Assembly: GCF_964355755.1 (NCBI RefSeq)
Contig: NC_092676.1
Location: 312,501-376,500, forward strand
Direction: 5' to 3'
Length of the DNA: 64,000 nucleotides
Source: Antedon mediterranea
Lineage: Eukaryota > Echinodermata > Crinoidea > Comatulida > Antedonidae
Below the pieces are notes generated by a model that was not told the origin of the DNA, ran no database searches, and saw only the letters and a list, made by a program, of their open reading frames with translations. Positions within the stretch are counted from its first letter, which is position 1. Every line of letters begins with the position of its first letter. Of this stretch, positions 11,731-23,700 are shown one piece after another. The translations under genes were made by a program, and so were the position numbers.

Positions 11731-14700
11731 ATGGCAGCTTCAGGGCGTAAGCCACGAAGACAAAGTTCGTTTCATCAAATGATTTCTGACATTATATCTG
11801 AACGGAAAAAAGATAAACAAGGTGCAACATGCGATGATTTGGGTAGGTAAACATCATCCTTCTCTTCTGCTTGGCCTACCTGTGTTGTGAACTACAGTAC
11901 CTCACCTGGCCGGTTGGTCCGAGAGGTGTCCAGGAGGTTTTAGATTAGATCATTTCGGCCGCTAGTCCTTTCGGCCGCCGGTTGTAGAAACAAACACCTA
12001 AATTCATGGCGCGCCATTTTCGTCAAAAACTTTTTTATTGAATAAAAGTGGATTAAAAAAAATACATTTTTGTAACATGAAAAATCTGCAACCAATCAGA
12101 ACTTAGGCATGTTCGATTCATGTATATATTATAGGGGGTGTCACGAAAGCTCAGACCACGAAAGCTCAGACCCCCTAAGACCTAAGATCACGAAAGCTAA
12201 GACCCAACACCTAAGATTACAAATACTAAGATATACTACAGCTTAAAAACAATACTTGTTTATCCATACATAATTTTAAACACAGTAGGTTTCATTTATT
12301 ACCATAAATATAATTTAATACTACCGCAAAACATAGATAAACTCACATTATTTTCGCCCGTTGAGTAAATGTATATTTTTTCTTTACAACAAACAAACTT
12401 GACGGGTTGTTTGTTGGTATATATTTACTCCATTGTGTTGCTTCAGAGGATGTTTTTCTTACGCACCTGCCTTTCTTGTATTTTGACTCCAAATTTGTTG
12501 ACTAACTTTATCCTGAACACCACACTTTAAAATTAGGACTTATAAGTACTTTCAGAAGGAGAAACACATAATAACAAATAAATAAATCCTTTAAATTGAT
12601 GATTTTACAGATGTGTTTCTTTGTATACTGTAATGTAACTCGTCGAGCTCCCCATGCTCAATGTTTTTGTTTCTATGGAGCGCCAAAAGAGCAACAATAA
12701 TAGTACAAGTATAAAAATAGAAAGAAAACGAAACAAAAAACTTATCATGATTTTTAAATTAAAATTTATTTGCCAGTATTTATGTCTTCGTACTTGTATG
12801 ATTATACTATTATCATTACAATTTTAATTTTACATTGTTCCATCCACACTGTAGATGGACTCCACAGAGTTTTCAGCCCTCTATATAATTTTTGCTCTTT
12901 TGACGTTCCATAGAAACAAAAACATTGAACATGGCCCATGGGGTAGGCCTACTGTACTGTAGGCTAGTCATTTTGTGTGCGAGAAAAACGTCTGTAAAAT
13001 CATCAATTTAAAAATGTATTTGTTACTTTATATGTGATTCTTTTTCATGAAAGTGCCAATTCTAAGGTGTGGTATTCAGAATAAATGTTGGGAGTTAAAA
13101 TACAAGGCAGGTGCGAAAGATAAATATTTGTAATCTTAGGTGTTGGGTCTTAGCTTTCGTGATCTTAGGTCTTAGGGGGTCTGAGCTTTCGTGGTCTGAG
13201 CTTTCGTGACACCCATATTATAGGCCCTATTATGTTTATGGCTAATAATTTGCATTCCCAGGTGGTTATGTGTTAATGGATGTAAACTGCTTCTGGACAA
13301 AAATCTTTGCAGAACATTTTTTGGAGAAGGTTGACGATCAAGGAGATGACATGTTATTTTTTGTGAGGAGGAAAGAATTCAAAACTCGTAACGAAGCTCA
13401 GGTACAAACATAAATATTTATTATTAATTTGATTATTTAATTTCAATATCATTGTCATCAGCTATTTGAAGGCCAATTTAAACAGATAAAGGTAATAAAA
13501 ATATAGAATCTATGTTTTTCCTTATCACCATTTTTACACGCAACGCGTAGTGGACGGTTGGTTTCCGGTCGGGATAGACACAATACCACTCGTCGGCTTA
13601 AATTGGCCTTAACTCTTTGTTGTTGTATAACCGCTTAGTCCAATGCCACCAGAACTGTACTGTGAAATTACAAATTTCACTCATTCCTTGTTGAACTTTT
13701 ATCGCAGTGTTATGTAATCATACTGATGAAGTTACACCATCTTAGTTCATAATTATTTATGTTACAAAAACCTTCCAGTTAGCTTGAATAGAAAATTATA
13801 AATCCATATCTTTTGTTAAACGTTGACAATTGTTGATTTGTGCACTGTTCAAAATGAAACGTCAATAAAAATTATTCTGCAGGAAATATTAAAATTGATG
13901 ATGCCTCAGGGTTCCTTTTACGGCCGTGGAAAGAGTCATCGATGCATCTATTGTATCTGTACAATTATTGATTATTCTAATAATAGTGTAGGATGGGATA
14001 TTATTATAGTAACTACAGTACCTACTTTAAATGAGCATATTTTGGAAAAAATATCTAAACCTCATTTATTTATTCTCAGCAAATTTTGTCTTTTAATCAT
14101 TTTGTTTGTGTGTTTCTTTTTAGCCAGTTCACTACTCCTTTTAATACCGGGTTTAATACCCATACAATATTTTTCAATATTTTGTCCCAAAAGAATTTGG
14201 AAGGCCAGGTAATATTTTGAAGTTTATATGATTTAAATGTGTTCTTTATCAAAAATCTGTACTAGAAAGGTATAATGTCAAATGAAAATTAATCTTAAAT
14301 TCTAAAATCAAATAAGCGTGGTAAACATTAAATAAACATTAATTATTCAACTGGAATATTAAACACATCAATTTTGATTTTTTTTATATTGATTTTAAGA
14401 TAATACAAACATGGTGAAGTAAATGATGAATGTCAAGAGATGACTTTAATTTTACAGTTCATAATTTTTTTAATTAATGGTTTATTATTATTTTTTTTTC
14501 TTCTTTTTTACCAACACTAAGTGTGTACAGGTAAGGTTTTTGACATCTTTTTAAATTGGGTTTTTGGATATTTTTGGTGAAATACTTTTTCATTCATTAA
14601 TTTTTAGCATTATATAGATGTTTGTCTGACAATCTGTACAATCTATTTAATTTTGGTGGTGGTTAAATCAGTATCGCACATTCACAATTTAATAGTTCAC

Positions 14701-17700
14701 TTTTAGTTTTTTACCAAATTTCTTTATTGTTATAAATAAATGTGGTGAAAATCAGTGAAATAAAATGGTATTACTTAAAAAGTTATTTATTTCAATATTT
14801 CTAATAATATACACTTTTATTATCAATAATTATCTATTTGACCGACTTCTTTATAATATATTCACCTTTTTAGACTGTTTTGTAATTTACTTTTAGCTTT
14901 AAAATTACCTTTAGAGAGTATAACTTAATCGCCTTTGTTATAGCAAAATGATTTCTTAAGGCCAAAATCATTAATCATTGCTTTCTATGGAACACTAGTA
15001 AATTACATATTATACTTTAGTGTTATTATATGTTGCTGCTGATGAACAAAATTCAAGAATCAAAATGTATGATTCCATCTGTAAATAGGAACAAGTTAGA
15101 TCATTGAGATATAAAATTAGATTTGCTCCATTGTTGTTAATTCATTGAGCGTATGCTACAGAAGACTTGTAACATTTTTACAGTTCGAAGACTGTTTGGA
15201 AATTGGAAACATGTTCGCAAACCTAATTATTGAATTGTTTGTGATGCAATGACTGGCCTGAGGGTCAAGTTTGGAATTGTGGTTATTCTTCTTAGAATAT
15301 GTATTTTTGCATTTCTTTTTATTGCTAATAAAGAAATGAAAACGAAATGACTTATTAGAATCAATTTAGAAATGAGTGAGTTGGAGGAGCCATCTTAATC
15401 TACTGTGCTGCAGTATTAGTAGATTGACAGAATATCTTGTTTACTATAGCGTTAAAGTTCATTAACAGCTGAGTTCAGTAACATGTCAAGTTTTGTAATT
15501 AAATATTGATCTGCAATGCTCATTCAATTTAATCTAGTATCCAGGTTATTTAGTTATACTCAACTGACACCACGTTCTTTATGCCACTTTAATGATGTAA
15601 AAACAGTGACAGCTACATACTTTATTATTCAAAGAAAAGAATCACTGTATCTAAAGCTCTGTTTACACTATGTATGTAGGCCTACTATTCCCATATATGG
15701 ACATGATGTCATATCACTACCATATTTAGGCATATCACTACCATATTTGGGCACATCACACTTTTTTGTGTTTGTTAGTTGATAGTGTACAGTGGCGGAT
15801 CCAGGGGGGTGGCGCCCCTCCCCCCACCCCTATAAATCTGGGGGGAAAAATTATCCTACCATAAGGGAAAAAAAATAAAAAATCGGGAAAAGAAGCGTAA
15901 AAAAGAGTAAAACTTTCACTTTTGATTTAAATACATTGTTTCAGCCCCGTGCTAAATTACTTTTTATTAGAGGTCACCATTGCCGTTGCTGTAAATTTCT
16001 AAGAGTTGCGAAATGAATACCTATTTTCACCAGAAAAATAAACGCATTTTGGTCCCCGGATGTAACATGATATTGACGAGTGTATCGTACCCATACTCGG
16101 GCTCGAACGATTCGTACAAAGGACACCGTCTACCTATTGTTTCGATAGCTGGCAGTCAGCAAGCATAAATAAAAGTCTATATACGTCAAAAATGGAACGC
16201 CGTGGTTACCTACAGATCATCATCATAGAGGATTTGTTAATAATAATATCGTAGGCCTACTGTGGTAACTGTGTAGGCCCTACTGTAGTGTACATTATAG
16301 CAACCGATTTTTTTTCTAGGCCACCCACCCAACTGTATCAATACCTATTTATATATTTAATTTCTTCAACAAATTGATGTAAATAAATATTGAGCCATAA
16401 TAAGCATTAAATTTGCTTCCCCTAGATGGACGTTCGCATTGAACTTGAACGCAATCAAAACTAAATACTGAGTGAATGAAATCGGCAACAAAAATGTTAT
16501 ATCGTCCTGTAATTAGCATTATTATGAGAGTGTCTTTTCCTGCAAATTAGAGGTGCCATTTATCATGAATTTTATGTGCGAGAGTACCATTTCTTCCAGC
16601 CATTGGAGGGGCGTCAATTAACAAAGTTCTCTTCACCACCGCAGGTCCTGTCGACGGCCTTGGAAAAGCACCTTTTCCGCCATGTACGTGCAAACGCTGA
16701 CTTGCGCGAAACGCCCTGTTGTGACGCTTTACTCAAAATAGGCCTATAGGGAAAATGTCACTTTAATAGGCTAGTACCTCAGTTTTCATATTTAAAATAT
16801 CAATTTTTAATACATTTATTTAACGTGAGAGTGCCTTTTCCGACCATCTAGAGGTTTTACATTTTCAAAATCGCCTAAACTCAGCCCCAACCATGGTGGG
16901 GCTCAGGTGTGGATTCTCTACAGTTGCGCCCCCACTTTCACAAAATTCTGGATCCGCCCCTGGTGTAGACAGAACTTTACTTCCATTAAAGAGATGCCTT
17001 TAATATAATCAAGTTGATTGGGAAGGAATGGATAAATGGAATGAATGAATAAGATGAATGTATGGATGGGATGAATGTTTTTAATACTTCATTTGTAGCC
17101 TACAGTTTCACTCATTAATTAAATTACAATAGTATTTACACAATCTTTGCACTGAAATCAATAAAATAAAATAAGAAAATGAAACTGTCTAATGTGCCAA
17201 AACCCTTAGTACACAATTCTGGATTTGCTTCTGAAATGGCGTAAATTTAGCATGAGTTACAAAACAAAACAATTGCACAGACACGCACAGTATTATACCA
17301 GCGAATAATGGTGAAATATGGTTGACAATCCAATAGCCCTACTGTTATCGTAAATAGAATTCCTACCAGCAAAAACATTTGATCTACAGTAGCATGTCTG
17401 AATACGTTTTATTATACATGCATTGTTGCCAACAGTGTTACTAATGAAACAATAAATTTATAATATGTTTACTATCAAAGTCAATAAAATATACTGCCTA
17501 AATGTGGCCATTCTCATTGGACCTGCTGTAAATTATATTTTGTGTTGTTAAAATACACTACAGCAGTTTGTTTACAATCTCAATTTATTTATGTTGTTCT
17601 ACAGTATCTTACAAATTCTTGTTATTATTGTTTATAACCAGGGATGTATACATATTACCATACCTATCTGATATAAACCTCATTCATGGTACTTTATATA

Positions 17701-20700
17701 TATTATTGTATTATTAACTGGTGGTTTGCAGGCTCTTCTTAAAAGTTCATATCTAAATTGAATGATACCAATGTACCTAATCAGTTGACTATACTAAATT
17801 ATAGTTTGGTTTCTTCAAGTTGGTAATTTATAGTAAACAAATAATAAAAACTTAGATTTATTGTCTGACAGTTTAATCCTACTTTTTGTTTTGTATTTTC
17901 ATATGTGAATCTTGGTTTTCGTAAGTGACTTTTTTTTTTATTAGGCATCTATTGAAGTATTCCGTAAGCATGATGCTAAGAACTTACCAAGTCTTGGTGA
18001 TCCATCGGTAGACTGGGAAGAAACGGTTTACCTCAATTTAATTCTACATCAGGTGAATTTCGGTCAATCAATATAGAGAACTCTGTGACCTTTTTAAGTA
18101 GAATTTTAGATAGTATAAATAAAATTAAAATTGTCCCTGTTAGTGAATAAAGTGTAACATGCTTTAAAGTGTAACATGCTTTGTGGTTTTTTTTAATAAT
18201 GTAGTTAAGAACCTTCCCAGTATATTCCAATAATGTAGTTTAGAACCTTCCCAGTATATTCCAATCATGTAGTTTAGAACCTTCCCAGTATATTCCAATA
18301 ATGTAGTTTAGAACCTTCCCAGTATATTCCAATAATGTAGTTTAGTACCTTCCCAGTATATTCCAATCATGTAGTTTAGAACCTTCCCAGTATATTCCAA
18401 TAATGTAGTTTAGTACCTTCCCAGTATATTCCAATAATGTAGTTTAGAATCTTCCCAGTATATTCCAATCATGTAGTTTAGAACCTTCCCAGTATATTCC
18501 AATCATGTAGTTTAGAACCTTCCCAGTATATTCCAATCATTTTGATAGCAAAACATTCTTTCCTATAGCATAAATAATACTTAATAGTGCATTTTGAATT
18601 ATCACATGCAAATATATTTTAACAGACTAAATTTTGAATGACAATGTAAATATTGCTGAATAAATAAATTATGAAATCATTATGTGGCCAGTTGATTAAA
18701 ACATGATTAATGCAAATAACAGTTATTACATAAAGGCCTGCTGTATAAATTATTACTTTTTAATCCAACAATTGCTATTTTAATACTTGCAGTTTGATTA
18801 CATCTTAACTTGTGCTGTTTGTACCAAAAACGACGGTAAACTTCAAGTTTTTCATAGTTCCAACAAACAAGTCTTTGCCTCGCCGTCAAAACGCAGGATG
18901 GATCGCAAAGGCGTCGAGCCTCAAGTTTCGTATCCGAACATTTTTTTTCTAATTGATAATTATGATGAGGTAAGTTATAACAGTTTGCGTTTTATCACAT
19001 TAAGGATGTAGTGTCCCCAAAAACAAGAAAAATGAAGAAATAAAATCAGACTTTAAATAGGCCATTTTGCAGTTTTAATAGTTATTCACTTCTTTAAAAA
19101 AAAAAAGAATGTTAAATTTTAACCAAAAACCAATGTCTGACAGACAATTTAAGTATTTTTTGCTTTAAATTACATTTTTTCAGGTACATAATTTTTTTTT
19201 AGATCCAGTTTTTGGTCAAAGTGAATAACTATTATGTGACATTAAAATGACATATTCAAAACATTTTTTTTAGAGGGACAATATATCTTTAAATATAAAA
19301 ACTGAATTAATCCATATTGATTCAGATTTTATTTCCTAAGGCACAATGCTTCTTACTGCTTTATCTTTCTAATTTATATAATCCTGTAAAAGTACAGCCA
19401 TCCATTCCATTATTAGAATTAACCTGATGTTTATATTTACCTCTTTCATGAAACAGTCACGGCAATAAAACATTAACATTTAATTTTTAGTCATTTTATT
19501 TATTTATCTCAAATATTTTTAGAACCATTTCACAATTGTTCATACATCCCTCAACATTTAAGTTTCATCTTAAATTGGTTTTCACAACTTTGTGAAATGT
19601 CTTTCAGTTCGTGAAAACTAGATTACAAATTGCTTTTCTGCCATTTCACACTCTGTGAAGATTTAATACACCAGAGTACAGTAGTATCAAGTAATAACTT
19701 CAATACGATTTTACAGAAAAACTAAAATTAAATTAAAATGTTCTCATAAAAGTTTGATAAAATGTTAAATTTTAAACAAAATTATTGAATTATGTAGGTA
19801 ATAGTTCTTAAATCTGACAGTAGCATATAACAAACTTAAATTCTCTACATATTCATGGTGTATAAATACCATAAGGCCTACATGGTGTATAAATACCATA
19901 AGGCCTACATGGTGTATAAATACCATAAGGCCTACATGGTGTATAAATACCATAAGGCCTACATGGTGTATAAATACCATAAGGCCTACATGGTGTATAA
20001 ATACCATAAGGCCTACATGGTGTATAAATACCATAAGGCCTACATGGTGTATAAATACCATAAGGCCTACATGGTGTATAAATACCATAAGGCCTACATG
20101 GTGTATAAATACCATTTGTATAGATTAAATATTTTAGTATAAAGGAAACTTTTCTATTAAAAATGGTTCAAGAAATCATAAAAGTAGGTACTTAAAAAAG
20201 CAATGTTTTGAAATTCCTTTTACATAGTACTTTAAAAACTAAATTATTACGTTTACTTGAATTTACTAGTGGTTGCATCTTACGGGACTCATTACATTTT
20301 GAAATGTAAAGGTTTTTGAATTTCGATGACAACTGTTAAGCATGTGCTTATGTCTGGATAATTGGTTTGTTTGGCTATTTAGATATGAGTTGATATCTTG
20401 AGATGAGATCGATAACACATCAAGATGTATCGTCAACATCCCAAAACCAATTACAACATTGAATTCAGAACGTAAACATATCAAATTGCATATCTGTATT
20501 TTTATAGCGTTGTTAAAGTCACCAACCAGAAAACCAATTATAATATACAGTTGTACCATAAAATTGCAGTAATGTTGTTAAGCAAGCAGAATTTGGGTCA
20601 AGTTTGGGGAATAAAATGTTGTGGGTTGCCTAAGTACCGGATTTTATATAATAATATTTGATAAGCTGAAGCTGTGTTGCTGGAACTCTCATCATTTATT

Positions 20701-23700
20701 TTACTATCGTGTAATTTGTTTAATTATTTTTCCACAACTAACTGTGCTTTGTAATCTTGTTGTTATAAGAGGATTTGTAGTTTGCAAATTAAATTTCTTC
20801 CTCCGTTGATAAATCCTTGTGCAATTAAATTTGCAGTGTAAATTTGTATTCTGGTGTAATAAGACTAAATCTATTGCAGTGCAATATTGGAACGGTCAAT
20901 TCGGTCATTGTTTATCGGTCATTGGCTCAATATATCATGGTCATTGAATTTCCATACTATTGTTCATACTAATGTCAATACATTGTATTTTCTTAACAAA
21001 ATTTACTAATGTTAATTTTTTGACAGGTGTTTAGTGGAATGAAGGTACAAGCCACTCAGATGGTTTGTGTAGAATTAGTTGCCAACGAACGTCACGGATC
21101 CTTTCGTAGTGTTGTCTTCCTTGGTTGTGTTAGATATGAAGCACTCAAACGCGTCTATGAGAATCGGGTAAGTATAGTTTTAAAAGTAAAAATTTTTCTT
21201 TAAACCAAATTGGCTATAATCGTCTGAAAGTTCGCAGTGATCTAATGGCAACACTGCCCTCACACTTAATTATTAACACGGCTCTGAAACTGGTATCTGA
21301 GTAGATGAATCCGAGTTTTAATCTCAATTTGGTGAACTTTAACATGGTTACTGTACTACAGTTACTGTCTACTGTAGACAAACTTTATGTGACAAAAATA
21401 TGTGATGTGCCCATATATGGACAAAATGATGTCATATCACTACCATGTATTTGGGCATGCCATAATTGATAATACTTTTTCTGTCAAACTAGTTTGATAT
21501 TGTAGACATAGCTTAACAGACAACTTTGTTGTTTGTACTAATCAACATGGCTGAAGATGTCTCCATGACGGTTCCAGTTCATTTCTATTATAGGAAAGTT
21601 GTTAAAAACTGTAATGACATTAGGAAATCCATCACCCCCAGGTGGTCGTGATTCATGTGCAATGTCTTTATTAAATTCTTTATTGATTCTGCCTCTGGTA
21701 CAACGTTTCATATAAAAACTTATTGACTTAACATATCATATTCCTTTGGGAGTATCAGTAACTTAAGTTAAGACATCACTCTTCTTATACATGTATCATA
21801 CTTAAGTTAAGACATCACAGTAATTCATGTACCAGACTTTATCTCCAAATAAACTGCAATGTATTTAAAATAATAAAAATTAGAAAAATTACATTAAATT
21901 TTGCATCGAGTCTTTCAAAAAGTTCATTGTAATCTTTAGTATAATCAATATTCTTTCTTGTCCTTATGTATGCAATGGCTTACAAAGTAAAATCATTTCA
22001 TATTAAGCATGTACTTAATTATAAAGCAGGTGAAGTCTATTTCAATCATTATAATCAAGTAGCTACTTTCAATTTGCCTTTCAGCCTCACTTTCAATTTG
22101 CCTTTCAGCCTCACTTTCAATTTGCCTTTCAGTCTCACTTTTAATTTAACATCTATTCCTACTTACTATGGTTGTTACATTTTAATGTTTGCTAATGTTG
22201 TATTTTTTTTAATCCTTACATTAACATTAACAAAGAGCTTTACATTAAACCGATCATCATTTTATTTGTTTCTATGTTTTCTTCATTTTTAGGCAACAAT
22301 GACGTCTAAAATGGTTGAGAAGGTTCCTATGAGATTCTTTCAAGGGGCGCATGGTAGAATTGAGTTTATTAGAATGAAGGGACCAGAGGGTAAAGGTCAT
22401 GCAGAGATGGCGGTCAGTCGGTATAGAAGGAGGTTGTCCAAAGATGGTAGCTATGACGATTATAGTACAGGTAGCGAAGGCAGTGGATGTAATAGTGTTA
22501 CAAATTCTCCGGAGGTAATCATTTTTTGAGGTTTTTTCCATAAAAATGTAAATAAAAAACATTTAATTTTATTTATAAGATTAAAAGTAAAAACAGAGAA
22601 AAAAGTCCTTCTTTTATATTAAGTAATTAATTTACAAAATAAATTTTGTTTAAATACACATATGAAATTTAATATTTTAGAACTCTGAAACTTGAAAAAT
22701 GTAGTATTATAATTTACTTAAATCTACAACTCAGCTACCAAACAGCCAAATTAGTTTTATTTTGCTGTATGCAAAATATTTAGTCGTAGCCTTTAAAATG
22801 TGATTTATGAAGGCTTGAATGCAGGAAAATGTCAAGTTTGTATCACAGTATTAATTTGTCAGGTTTAAGATAAGGTAATGAATAATGAATGCTACTGTCT
22901 GTACATAAATAAAACAATGCAGTTAATATCTGATGCGTTTTATCAACAATTCATAACATTTGCAAATCAATTTTTAATATATTCTTGCTTTTTTGCAACA
23001 TTTTAAGTCCTTTTTTTTTTTAAATATAGAAGATCCGTTATTCAAGCTCTTGCAACTCGTCCCCCATTCCTCAACTAAGGAATGGTTTAAAGAAGTCCAG
23101 TTCAGATAGCGGCATGTTGTTTGAGCTCACTAGAGAATCCAACGATTTACCAGAACGACAACGAAAACTTTCAAGTAAGAATTTGATTATTATTATATTT
23201 GAATTATATATCATCGGTATATATATATTAATCTAAAAGCAAATTACTGAAAAAATGACATTGAGTTATAAAAACAAATAATTATCATAATGTCCATTGA
23301 ATGGAAAGATTATTCTCCCATTCAACTGAAAACATTCATTATTTTTGCAGCAAATAACATTTATACCTTAAAATATATCAGCCTAAAATGTTGCTTTTAT
23401 TTAGTTTGTTTGTTCAAATTCAGATCCTAATGTAAAACTGACACGTCAGGGCTCAGACGCATTACAGTGGTTAAAACGAAGAACTTCCAAAGAACATATA
23501 TTGAATGCTCATTTGACGTATGTCACCCTGCCTTGGCATCGCATCATAGCAGGTAAGACATCCAAAGAACATATTATATTGAATGCTCATTTGACGTACG
23601 TCACACTGCCTTGGCATCGCATCATAGCAGGTAAGACATCCAAAGAACATATATTGAATGCTCATTTGACGTACGTCACACTGCCTTGGCATCGCATCAT

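Larger units (their letters stand above)
13402..17944 (+). other. KIAA0930 intron 2 (4.5 kb)
   Basis: Contains the nested MITE and hAT-like element (15652-16979). The remaining 3.2 kb is AT-rich and I see no exon or repeat family in it. A 129-codon open frame near 13823-14212 shows no recognisable protein features. Confidence 0.6.

Noticed and set aside
13823-14212. 129-codon open frame as an extra KIAA0930 exon
   Set aside because: No similarity to the family, and exons 2 and 3 already join in phase with continuous homology.
19765-20142. Open frames MVFIHHVGL and MVYKYHKAY on opposite strands
   Set aside because: Artefacts of the 27 bp satellite in KIAA0930 intron 4.
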